A DNA stretch of 35,015 bases, from NCBI RefSeq assembly GCF_013179805.1, contig NZ_SRRZ01000077.1, positions 1 through 35,015 of the forward strand, written 5' to 3'. Shown here in pieces: positions 16,073 through 24,414 of this stretch. The notes under the pieces were generated by a model. That model made no database searches. It was given only the letters and a program-made list of their open reading frames with translations, and was not told the DNA's origin. Each line of letters starts with the position of its first letter. Position 1 is the stretch's first letter. The DNA is from Microcoleus asticus IPMA8 (GTDB taxonomy: Bacteria; Cyanobacteriota; Cyanobacteriia; Cyanobacteriales; Microcoleaceae). The position numbers and the translations under genes were made by a program.

Positions 16073-17901
16073 TATTTCTGTATTATTTCGTAGAGTGCGA
16101 AACTCTGGGGTTTAACAGTCAATTCTTGCTGTGAATTTATCTTTTCAGGCAAGCTAGAACCTGAACCCATCCATTTTTCATCAGCAGAGTCTAAAATTTT
16201 GTTCCAGTTGCCTTGGGGCAGTGCAGCCGTAAAAGCTACCTCTTGCCTGTTGAAGTTTAGAATGCAGAATATCTGGCTGTCATCTGTCCAGCGACGTAGA
16301 AATAAGATTTTTTCCGCTTCAATGCTGGACACTTCTAGACTGTTTTTGTCTAGTTTTTTAAGGACCGGTATTGTCCGCCGCAGTTGAATCAAATGTTGGT
16401 GCCATTCCCAGAGGACTTTGTGTTTGCCTTCTGTTTGTTTTTCCCAGTTTAACTTGCATTTTTGGAAACTATCAGGACTCTGGGGATCTTGAAACTCGCC
16501 TCGCCCTTCAAAGATTTTAAACTCTTGTTGTTTGTCTTTGCGGATAGCTTCAATTAAATTAGCATCTGAGTGGGAAACAAAGTAGAGAAAGGGGGCTTCT
16601 TCTCCGTATTCTTCTCCCATAAAAAAGAAGGGAATGTAGGGAGAAATCAAGACTGTGCCTGCTGCGAGTTTCAATCCTTCAAAGTCAACTATTTTCGAGA
16701 GTCTGTCTCCCAAAATTCGGTTGCCGATTTGGTCGTGAGTTTGGGAAAATACCACAAATTTATGGCCCGGTTCATCTTTGACAGAATTGCCGTGTTTCCG
16801 TTTTCTGTGGGGGGCGTACTGGCCGGAGTAAACAAAGCTTTCTTTGAAGGATTTTTCTAAGTGTTCGCACTTGCCGAAATCTTGGTAGTATCGGTCGTCT
16901 TCTCCGGTGAGCAAGGTGTGCAGTGCGTGGTGGAAATCATCGCACCATTGGGCGTCTAATCCGAAGCCGCCGAGTGCTTTGGGACGTACAGTGCGGACAT
17001 CGTTTAAGTCGCTTTCTGCTATTAAATAAAGCTGCCGTCCTAGTTCTTGGGAAATATCGGCTGTGGCATCGGATAGTTCTTGCAAAAAAGGTCTTGCACC
17101 TACTTCAAATATTGCTTGAATTGCATCTAATCTCAGGGCATCGATGTGATAGTCTCGAAACCAGTATAGAGCGTTTTCAATAAAGTAGTTACGCACGCCG
17201 TCGCTGTAGGCGTCGTCGAAGTTGAGGGGGTCTCCCCAAATCGAGCCGTATTTTGAGGTAAAGTAGGGGCCGAAGTCCCTGAGATAGTTTCCTTCGGGGC
17301 CGAGGTGGTTGTAAACTACATCGAGAATTACTGAAATCCCGTGTTCGTGGCAGGCGTTGACGAGTTTTTTGAAGCCTTCGGGGCCGCCGTAGGAGTTTTG
17401 GACGGCGTAGGGATATACGCCGTCGTATCCCCAGTTTCGCTCGCCGGGGAATTGGGATACGGGCATTATTTCGATGGCGTTGATTCCCAATTCTTTAAGT
17501 TGTTTGAGTTTGGGAATTATTGCTTCAAATGTTCCGGTTTGGGTGAATGTGCCGACGTGCAGTTCGTAGATAATCATTTCGGCTAGCGGCACGCCTTGCC
17601 AATTTGGATCAGTCCAAGTAAAGAGGTTTTGATCTATTACTTGCGACGGGGCGTGTACGCCTTGGGGTTGATATTTTGATGCTGGGTCTGGTCGGTCAGT
17701 TTTTCCTTCGATTTGGTAGGTATAAAGGGTTCCTGCTTCGATGTCTGTAGCTGTGGTTTGCCAATAACCTTCTGCAGGTTGTTGCATGGGTATCAGGCGT
17801 TTTTTTGGGGAAACTATTTGGACTGCTATTTGTTTGATGGTGGGCGCCCAAACGGTAAATTCACATTGGTTGTTGCCGAGGTAATTTGCTCCTATCTTCA
17901 C
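16072..17901 (-). CDS. treZ: Malto-oligosyltrehalose trehalohydrolase (GH13)
   Basis: The protein has 609 residues. TreZ hydrolyses the alpha-1,4 bond next to the trehalose unit made by TreY, releasing free trehalose. It starts at a GTG (17901) with AAGGAG 11 nt upstream. An N-terminal carbohydrate-binding/E-set domain (FTVWAPTIKQIAVQI) precedes the barrel, which carries YELHVGTFTQTGTF, VILDVVYNHLGPEGNYL, the nucleophile in DALRLDAIQAI (about 255-265), the acid/base in LIAESDLND (about 292-300) and FSQTHDQIGNRILGDRLS (about 384-401). It is upstream of and co-directional with treY, and divergent from the debranching enzyme gene, so a shared regulatory region lies in 17902-18218. Confidence 0.96.
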   Translation of the reverse strand: MKIGANYLGNNQCEFTVWAPTIKQIAVQIVSPKKRLIPMQQPAEGYWQTTATDIEAGTLYTYQIEGKTDRPDPASKYQPQGVHAPSQVIDQNLFTWTDPNWQGVPLAEMIIYELHVGTFTQTGTFEAIIPKLKQLKELGINAIEIMPVSQFPGERNWGYDGVYPYAVQNSYGGPEGFKKLVNACHEHGISVILDVVYNHLGPEGNYLRDFGPYFTSKYGSIWGDPLNFDDAYSDGVRNYFIENALYWFRDYHIDALRLDAIQAIFEVGARPFLQELSDATADISQELGRQLYLIAESDLNDVRTVRPKALGGFGLDAQWCDDFHHALHTLLTGEDDRYYQDFGKCEHLEKSFKESFVYSGQYAPHRKRKHGNSVKDEPGHKFVVFSQTHDQIGNRILGDRLSKIVDFEGLKLAAGTVLISPYIPFFFMGEEYGEEAPFLYFVSHSDANLIEAIRKDKQQEFKIFEGRGEFQDPQSPDSFQKCKLNWEKQTEGKHKVLWEWHQHLIQLRRTIPVLKKLDKNSLEVSSIEAEKILFLRRWTDDSQIFCILNFNRQEVAFTAALPQGNWNKILDSADEKWMGSGSSLPEKINSQQELTVKPQSFALYEIIQK

Positions 17902-18218
17902 TTTTAGTTGTTCTCCTTATAAAATAGGTTAGTGGTTCGATCGCCCGACGCGCTATCAAATGCTTGGCCCTTAACGTTCAGCGCCTGTTTAGAAGGTAAT
18001 ATTACTTAATATAACAAACAACTAACTTTAGACAGAGCCATCAAGGGTTAGAATTGTGTATTAGGCAAAAGTAGCTGTTGGTTATGTCTAAATTAGAGCA
18101 TGAATCTGCACGGGGGCGATCGCCAAATTAACGACCTGTAAAGGCTAATATTTCTGGTTGATATCATGTCGAAAATCTACCTAAAGGTAGGTCAAAAATC
18201 AGCGCGAGTGTGGATTTT
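17902..18218. promoter_or_regulatory. Divergent intergenic region between treZ and debranching enzyme
   Basis: These 317 bp separate the two halves of the glycogen/trehalose locus and must hold promoters in both directions. They include AT-rich stretches (TAATATTACTTAATATAAC near 17997-18015), a HIP1 core near 18117-18123, and a small palindrome, TACCTAAAGGTAGGT, near 18179-18192. No known operator motif was recognised. Confidence 0.4.
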
Positions 18219-20279
18219 ATGGTTATGGCTTTTGGACGGGAAATCTGCTGCAATCTCGACTCGGCGGAGTCTCGGGAGTGGTTGGTCACAAACGGGATCG
18301 GCGGTTATGCTAGCGGGACGATCGCGAATCTCCTCACCCGCCGCTATCACGGCCTGCTGGTAGCCGCCCTCAAACCCCCGCTGGGACGCACTTTGATGCT
18401 CGCCAAGCTGGACGAGACGGCTGTGTATAACGATCGCCCCTATCCGCTTTATACAAACCGCTGGGCCGACGGTACGATCGGACCCCACGGCTACAAATAT
18501 GTCGAAAGCTTTCACCTCGAAGGCACGACGCCAGTTTGGAGGTTTGCTCTCGCTGACGCTATCCTAGAAAAGCGGATTTGGATGCAGCAAAGTGCTAACA
18601 CAACATATATTCAATACCGCTTGCACCGCGCCTCAAAACCGATCGCCCTCGCTGTCAAAGCCCTAATCAACTATCGCGACTACCACCACACGACGAGCGC
18701 CGGCGACTGGCAGATGAGCCTAGAAACCTTGGAAAGCGGGGTTTGCGTGACGGCCTTTCCCAAGTCTGCACCCCTGTACCTGCTGACGGATGCCGAACCA
18801 GAGGCACAATTTCGCGTCTCTACGCCCTTATACAATTGGTACTACGGATTTGACTTGGCAGCAGAAAAGCGGCGCGGATTGGACTGCTGCGAGGATCACT
18901 TGCACGCGGCGACTTTTCACATGACGATCGCACCGGGAAGTTCTCTCACATTGATAGCCAGCACCGAGAAAAATCCAGAACTCAACGGCGGTAAAGCTTT
19001 AGAAGTGCGCCACACTTATGACCAACAACTGCTGCACAACTGGTCCAAAGTGAGCGAATCTCCCGACTGGATCAATACCTTAGTGCTAGCCGCCGACCAA
19101 TTTATCGTCAGCCGCCCGCTAGCGGAGGAACCCGAAGGCAAAACGATCATCGCCGGATATCCCTGGTTCAGCGACTACGGGCGCGACACGACGATCGCCC
19201 TACCCGGTCTCACAATCTGTACCGGGCGATGGGAAATTGCGCGATCGATTTTGCGGACATTTGCGCGGTATGTCGATCGGGGGATGCTGCCGAACCGCTT
19301 CCCGGATGCGGGCGGCGCACCGGAATACAACACCGCAGACGCCACGCTGTGGTACTTTGAGGCAATTCGCGCTTATATCGATGCCACGGGGGACGAGGAG
19401 CTTTTGAGCGAACTCTGGCCGACCTTATGTGAGATAGTTGATTGGCACGTACAGGGAACTCGGTATAACATCCGCCTCGATCCCGATGACGGTTTAATCT
19501 ACGCGGGCGAGAAGGGTGTGCAACTGACTTGGATGGACGCGAAAATCGGCGATTGGGTGGTGACGCCTCGGATTGGTAAGCCGATCGAACTCAGCGCGCT
19601 TTGGTACAATGCTATACAAGCTATGGCAAGTTTTGCTCGAAAACTGGGCAAGCCTCACAATGAATACGAGCAATTGGGCGATCGAACGGCCGCCGGATTC
19701 CCTCGCTTCTGGAACGCCTCAACAGGTTACTGTTACGACGTTCTCGACGGCCCCGACGGACACGATAGCTCCCTGCGGCCCAACCAAATATTCGCCGTAT
19801 CCCTGCCCCTAAACTCGATTTCTCCTCACTCCGCCAACTCCTTGTCAGCGGGGATGCGCCAGGAAACCCGCTATACACTGTTACTGACGCCCATCCAGCG
19901 TCGCGGCGTAGTGGACGGCTGCGCTCAACAACTTCTCACTTCGGTCGGCCTCCGCAGCCTCTCGCCGCAGCACCCGCAGTATCGCGGCGCATACGGAGGC
20001 GACCAATTGCAGCGCGACAGCGCCTACCACCAGGGTACAGCTTGGGGCTGGCTGATTGGCCCGTTTGTCTTGGCGCACTTGCACGTATACAAAGACCCAG
20101 CACAAGCTCGCGAATTCCTCGAACCGATGGCACATCATATAAGGGCCGGCGGAGTTGGCAGTCTGAGCGAAATTTTTGAGGGCGACGCCCCCCACTCGCC
20201 CCGAGGCTGCACGGCTCAAGCTTGGACTGTGGCTGAGGTGCTGCGTGCTTGGTTGGCAATTAATACTGTGGGTGTTTAA
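18219..20279 (+). CDS. Glycogen debranching enzyme, amylo-alpha-1,6-glucosidase family
   Basis: The protein has about 686 residues from the ATG at 18219. A GTG at 18210 and an ATG at 18225 are also in frame; no clear ribosome binding site decides. The N-terminal GDE domain begins FGREICCNLDSAESREWLVT and NGIGGYASGTIANLLTRRYH. The C-terminal (alpha/alpha)6 catalytic domain carries YPWFSDYGRDTTIALPGL (about 313-330), PDAGGAPEYNTADATLWYFE and the late RDSAYHQGTAWGWLIGPF motif. The family removes alpha-1,6 branches from glycogen, releasing glucose and leaving linear chains that TreY can use. Glucokinase follows 35 bp downstream, so the two are probably one operon. GC content is higher than in many neighbours. 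Confidence 0.92.
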   Translation: MVMAFGREICCNLDSAESREWLVTNGIGGYASGTIANLLTRRYHGLLVAALKPPLGRTLMLAKLDETAVYNDRPYPLYTNRWADGTIGPHGYKYVESFHLEGTTPVWRFALADAILEKRIWMQQSANTTYIQYRLHRASKPIALAVKALINYRDYHHTTSAGDWQMSLETLESGVCVTAFPKSAPLYLLTDAEPEAQFRVSTPLYNWYYGFDLAAEKRRGLDCCEDHLHAATFHMTIAPGSSLTLIASTEKNPELNGGKALEVRHTYDQQLLHNWSKVSESPDWINTLVLAADQFIVSRPLAEEPEGKTIIAGYPWFSDYGRDTTIALPGLTICTGRWEIARSILRTFARYVDRGMLPNRFPDAGGAPEYNTADATLWYFEAIRAYIDATGDEELLSELWPTLCEIVDWHVQGTRYNIRLDPDDGLIYAGEKGVQLTWMDAKIGDWVVTPRIGKPIELSALWYNAIQAMASFARKLGKPHNEYEQLGDRTAAGFPRFWNASTGYCYDVLDGPDGHDSSLRPNQIFAVSLPLNSISPHSANSLSAGMRQETRYTLLLTPIQRRGVVDGCAQQLLTSVGLRSLSPQHPQYRGAYGGDQLQRDSAYHQGTAWGWLIGPFVLAHLHVYKDPAQAREFLEPMAHHIRAGGVGSLSEIFEGDAPHSPRGCTAQAWTVAEVLRAWLAINTVGV

Positions 20280-20314
20280 ATGGGGAATGTTATGTTTGGT
20301 GGAAAAAGAGATTT

Positions 20315-21355
20315 ATGGCATTATTATTAGCGGGCGATATTGGCGGAACAAAGACGATTTTGCGCTTGGTGGAAAGGACTGTTAAGGGTGAAATGAACGC
20401 TCTTTACGAGTTTCGCTATCCGAGCGGGGAGTTCCCTGATTTAGTACCGATGGTGCAGCATTTTTTGACGGAAGCTGCTATTAAGTTAAATTTTGCACCT
20501 GAACCTGAAAAAGCTTGTTTTGCGATCGCAGGGCCAGTGGTTAACAACACTGCAAAACTGACTAATTTGCCTTGGAGGCTGGATGCGAAGCGTCTGGAAC
20601 AAGAATTAGGAATATCCCGCGTCAGTTTAATTAATGATTTTGTTGCGGTTGGCTACGGCGTGTGGGGTTTAGACGAGCGAGATTTGCACATTTTGCAAGT
20701 AGGAAAACCCCGCCAACACGATCCAATTGCTGTTATTGGTGCGGGTACAGGTTTGGGAAATTGTTTTGCAATTCCCGAGGCAAATGGCATCAGGGTTTTT
20801 TCTTCGGAAGGGGGACACGGTGACTTTGCTCCTCGTTCGGAGTTGGAGTTTGAATTGCTGAAATATTTGTTAGCAAAACACGACATTCAAAGAATATCGA
20901 TCGAGCGTGTGGTTTCGGGACAAGGGATTGTTTCAATTTACCAGTTTTTGCGGGACAGAAAGTTTGCTCCTGAATCGCCGGAGATAGGGGAAGTTATCAA
21001 AAAATGGGAGTCAGAAATCGGTAAAACCGAGAAGAGTGTCGATCCGGGGGCGACAATTGCACAGGCGGCACTCAAAAAGTGCGATCGGCTTTCGGAACAA
21101 ACAATGCAAATGTTTGTAGAAGCTTACGGTGCAGTGGCGGGAAATCTGGCTGTGACACTGTTACCTTACGGCGGTTTGTACGTAGCTGGCGGCATTGCTG
21201 CTAAGATTTTGCCGCTGATTCTAGAAGGGGGTTTTATGCGGGCTTTTACCCACAAAGGCCGGATGGATTCGCTGTTAGAAATGATGCCTGTTCGTCTTGT
21301 TTTGAATGATAATGTAGGGTTAATTGGTGCGGCTGTTTGTGCGGCCGGTCTTTAG
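20315..21355 (+). CDS. glk: Glucokinase (Glk family)
   Basis: The protein has 346 residues. It phosphorylates glucose to glucose-6-phosphate with ATP. The phosphate-binding loop is LLAGDIGGTKTILR at the N-terminus, the glucose-binding and catalytic aspartate segment is SLINDFVAVGYGVWGL (about 108-123), then VIGAGTGLGNCF, SEGGHGDFAPRSE (zinc-free Glk-type substrate loop) and YGGLYVAGGIAAKI. This is the bacterial Glk family (PF02685) rather than ROK, judged by the INDF and EGGHGDF motifs. GGTGG and AAGAG lie just upstream of the ATG. It is 35 bp behind the debranching enzyme, whose action on branch stubs releases free glucose, so the pair makes metabolic sense. Confidence 0.95.
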   Translation: MALLLAGDIGGTKTILRLVERTVKGEMNALYEFRYPSGEFPDLVPMVQHFLTEAAIKLNFAPEPEKACFAIAGPVVNNTAKLTNLPWRLDAKRLEQELGISRVSLINDFVAVGYGVWGLDERDLHILQVGKPRQHDPIAVIGAGTGLGNCFAIPEANGIRVFSSEGGHGDFAPRSELEFELLKYLLAKHDIQRISIERVVSGQGIVSIYQFLRDRKFAPESPEIGEVIKKWESEIGKTEKSVDPGATIAQAALKKCDRLSEQTMQMFVEAYGAVAGNLAVTLLPYGGLYVAGGIAAKILPLILEGGFMRAFTHKGRMDSLLEMMPVRLVLNDNVGLIGAAVCAAGL

Positions 21356-21393
21356 GAGATTGAAATTTTGACCGCCCCAATCCCCAGCAGTAG

Positions 21394-21516
21394 GGTGCGT
21401 CAGTCTTGAAATTCTCAATTAGCACGAAAAGTATCATGCTGACGCACCGATTCTTACCCGGTGCGTCAGTTCGGAAATTATGGGTTTTTCGCGCAAATAA
21501 TGGTAGCTGACGCACC
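21394..21516. terminator. Double-hairpin cluster between convergent glk and EVE genes
   Basis: GGTGCGTCAG occurs at 21394-21403 and 21460-21469, and its complement at 21439-21448 and 21507-21516, giving four alternating arms. The tightest stem has perfect 11-bp arms (21439-21449 with 21459-21469) and a 9-nt loop. Its place between converging genes suggests a two-way terminator, though without T-runs. The unit also looks like a dispersed repeat. Confidence 0.6.
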
Positions 21517-21530
21517 TTACTTAGCTATAG

Positions 21531-21980
21531 TTATCTCATCTTCAAAATCTTCTGGGCTGCACTTTCAGATACCGGCATCACCGATAACCGAGTGCCTTTC
21601 CTGACCACCCAAATCTCATCAGCACTAAACTTTTGTTTCAGTATATCCAAAGATATTAATTTAGCAAACTCCTCAACAAACTCAACTCTCACAGTTTGCC
21701 AGCGAGGTGCATCAAGCTGCGATTTACGATCGTAATATTCGCTATTCATATCGAACTGAGTCGGGTCAGCAATCCCAGTCTCAACGACGCGCACCAACCC
21801 GACAATTCCCGGTATTTTAGTATTAGAATGGTAAAAAAATACTAAATCTCCCAGACTCATTTCTCGCAGAAAATTGCGCGCTTGATAGTTGCGAACGCCG
21901 TCCCAAGTACAAGTGCGATCGCCCTTCAAGTCCGCAATACTGTAAACATCCGGTTCCGACTTCATCAGCCAGTAATTCAT
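21531..21980 (-). CDS. EVE-domain protein
   Basis: The protein has 149 residues when started at the ATG at 21980, which overlaps the TGA of the upstream ABC transporter gene as ATGA and has GGAAAG upstream; a longer frame reaching 22043 would overlap that gene by 67 bp and is unlikely. The sequence begins MNYWLMKSEPDVYSIADL, then WDGVRNYQARNFLREM, GDLVFFYHS and IVGLVRVVE, the hallmarks of the EVE (PUA-like) fold. EVE proteins bind modified bases in DNA or RNA, using an aromatic cage; partners differ between organisms. Translational coupling to an FHA-ABC transporter is unusual. Its exact ligand here is unknown. Confidence 0.92.
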   Translation of the reverse strand: MNYWLMKSEPDVYSIADLKGDRTCTWDGVRNYQARNFLREMSLGDLVFFYHSNTKIPGIVGLVRVVETGIADPTQFDMNSEYYDRKSQLDAPRWQTVRVEFVEEFAKLISLDILKQKFSADEIWVVRKGTRLSVMPVSESAAQKILKMR

Positions 21981-24337
21981 AAAATATCTTTCCGCTTCTG
22001 CAACCACAGAGTCAACATCAAATAAACGCAAATATGCACGCACAAAATACCCCAGTTCAAACCCAAATTTTCCCAGGTTGGATCGTAAACCGGAGTAGGC
22101 TCAAACGGCTGAGGAAGTATGCTGCCGTCCGGTAATGTAGTAGGTGCGGGAACCATCCCATTCACATTAACTAAAGAGCCGTAAGCACCCACAGACCAGC
22201 GGCTTAACATCAGCCAAGAAAACTTGCTCGCCACACCTTCCATCTTAAACAAAACTCCAGAAAAAATAATCTGAGGCAGCAATAATAGAGGCAATGCGCT
22301 GTTAGCTTGAGAGCTATTTTTAACAATCGCAGAAACGACTAATCCGAGACTTATGCAGCTCATTAAAGTTAGGAATGTGGTAATACTTGCTCCCACAGCC
22401 CAGGAAATAAAACTCGGTTCGGGAGATTTAAAAGCACTTAGAATAACTCCTACCATTAACAGCGTTTGCAATACTGCCAAACCGGAAAGTATGAAAATTT
22501 TTGAACCCAAATAAGCAAACAATCCTAAATTTACCAAACGTTCGCGCAAATAAATAGCAGATTCTTTTACAATTTCTTGGAGAGAAGTTGCCAGTCCTAC
22601 CCAAATCGCCGCGCAGGTAAATACAAACAAAACTCTGAGCGCCAAAGGTGCTAAAGTTGCCTCCGGCGCTCCAATTAACGGGTCTTTGTCTCTGACGGCC
22701 AACCGCAGCAAACTAATGCCGATCGGCGCTGTTAAAAGAGCTAAACTCAAGTTAACTAAGTCGCGGGAAATAAGCTGAAAATAGCGCTGGGCGAGCAGAA
22801 CGAGTTGTTTGACAAAAGATACAGATTTTGGCACAGAAGGTGCAGAGGGTGTTTTTCCACCGGGGTTGCCGATGCTGAAGTGGTTGACAATATAGCGCTG
22901 ATAGTAGGGAGATTGTTTAAACTTTTCCGCCCAGATTAAAACGTTGTTTTCTCCTGTTTCTAATTCGTTGTAAATGTCCGCAAAATCGCCAGTTTTGACA
23001 TCGAAAAAATCGAGTGCTTCCCTAGGCGGGCCGAAGTAACAAAGGCGTCCGCCGCGACCCATAAAAACGATACGATCGCACATCGTGATATTTGCCGTCG
23101 CGTGAGTCACCAGAATCACCGTCCGGCCTTGATTTGCCAACTTTCGCAGCAGTTGCATCATCTTCTTATCCAAACCCGGATCTAGTCCTGAAGTCGGTTC
23201 GTCTAAAAAGAAAAGTTTCGGGTCTGCTAACAGTTCAACTCCGATGCTGACCCGCTTCCGCTGTCCGCCGCTAAGCTGTTTTACTAAAGCCTTGCGGCGG
23301 TGAGTCATTTCAATATCTTCTAAAGTTTTTGCGACTACCTGATTGACATCTGTATCGGGAGGTAATCGCAATTTAGCTGCATAACTCAAGACTTCTTCTA
23401 CTGTTAAATCTGCGTGAACAATATCATCTTGAGGCACGTAACCAATTTGATTGCGGTAAATATTGAAATTTTGGCGCAGGTTGTCGCCGTTGAGAAACAC
23501 AGCGCCGTTAGTGGTTTTTTCTATGCCTAAAAGCATCCGCATTAAAGTAGATTTTCCCGCACCGCTACCGCCGACTAAAGCCACAAACTGCCCCGGTTCG
23601 ATCGCCAAAGTGATGTTATCCAAACGCTTTGGAATCACCAGACTGTCAGCATCCAAACGAATTTGATTGCCGGAGTCTTGCATCTCCAACTCACCGCTGC
23701 GGTAAGTTAGAGTAAACGGGCCGATCCGAATTGCATCTCCATCGGACAATTGTACGGAATTTGTGACTCGCTGACCGTTCACAAAAACCCCGTTAACGCT
23801 GTGGTCTCGCAAAATATAATTGCCGCGACTGTCTTGGTCAATTGTGGCGTGGCGTCTAGAAACAAGCGGCGCATCTAATTGCAGCGAAGCGTTTGGATCG
23901 CGACCCAACAAAACCGACCGATTCTTAAGAAGAATTGACTGCTTGTTAGGGACAGAAACCTGATTCGCCAGCGGATTAAAATAACTCAGCAAAACTTGAT
24001 TTTGAGGATCTAGACCGATTTTAATTTCTGTACCGTCTTTCAGACAATAACCGTCATTGGGAGTGATGCGAGTGCGATCGACAAATAAGCCATTAGTGCT
24101 CGGTCGCTGCCCGTCACCGTCGTAAATCCAGTAATTATCCCCAATTTGGCGCAAAACAGCGTGAACGCCGGAAACTGCCCGCCAAGCATCGGGAATGACT
24201 AAATCAGCACGAGTGCGATCGCGCCCCAATACGTGCTGCTGCTGTTTTAACTCTAACTGTAAAACCTCCCCTTGATTGCTTAATACTAAATACGGTCGAT
24301 CGCTTAAAGCAGTCAGTTGTCCTATATTGCCTGTCAT
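21977..24337 (-). CDS. ABC transporter, ABCG-like half transporter with two N-terminal FHA domains
   Basis: The protein has 786 residues. FHA 1 (about 20-112) has VLGRDRTRADLVIP and SGVHAVL. FHA 2 (about 135-215) has VLLGRDPNASLQLDAPLVSR and RHATI, with HSVNGVFVNGQRV. FHA domains bind phosphothreonine, so a Ser/Thr kinase probably recruits or controls the pump. The ABC domain (about 230-450) has Walker A VGGSGAGKSTLM, signature QLSGGQRKRVSIGVE, Walker B LFFLDEPTSGLD and the H-loop VTHAT. The C-terminal ABC-2 membrane domain has about six helices (540-785). The order NBD-TMD is that of ABCG exporters; the substrate is unknown. The gene follows the ABC-class ATPase by 77 bp and overlaps the EVE gene by 4 bp. 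No ribosome binding site is clear at 24337. Confidence 0.93.
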   Translation of the reverse strand: MTGNIGQLTALSDRPYLVLSNQGEVLQLELKQQQHVLGRDRTRADLVIPDAWRAVSGVHAVLRQIGDNYWIYDGDGQRPSTNGLFVDRTRITPNDGYCLKDGTEIKIGLDPQNQVLLSYFNPLANQVSVPNKQSILLKNRSVLLGRDPNASLQLDAPLVSRRHATIDQDSRGNYILRDHSVNGVFVNGQRVTNSVQLSDGDAIRIGPFTLTYRSGELEMQDSGNQIRLDADSLVIPKRLDNITLAIEPGQFVALVGGSGAGKSTLMRMLLGIEKTTNGAVFLNGDNLRQNFNIYRNQIGYVPQDDIVHADLTVEEVLSYAAKLRLPPDTDVNQVVAKTLEDIEMTHRRKALVKQLSGGQRKRVSIGVELLADPKLFFLDEPTSGLDPGLDKKMMQLLRKLANQGRTVILVTHATANITMCDRIVFMGRGGRLCYFGPPREALDFFDVKTGDFADIYNELETGENNVLIWAEKFKQSPYYQRYIVNHFSIGNPGGKTPSAPSVPKSVSFVKQLVLLAQRYFQLISRDLVNLSLALLTAPIGISLLRLAVRDKDPLIGAPEATLAPLALRVLFVFTCAAIWVGLATSLQEIVKESAIYLRERLVNLGLFAYLGSKIFILSGLAVLQTLLMVGVILSAFKSPEPSFISWAVGASITTFLTLMSCISLGLVVSAIVKNSSQANSALPLLLLPQIIFSGVLFKMEGVASKFSWLMLSRWSVGAYGSLVNVNGMVPAPTTLPDGSILPQPFEPTPVYDPTWENLGLNWGILCVHICVYLMLTLWLQKRKDIL

Positions 24338-24414
24338 ACTTCAATCGCGGTTTTTGCACTCACTTTTGTCAGCATATCAAAAGTAGGACAACAATACACT
24401 TATATTAAGCAAGT

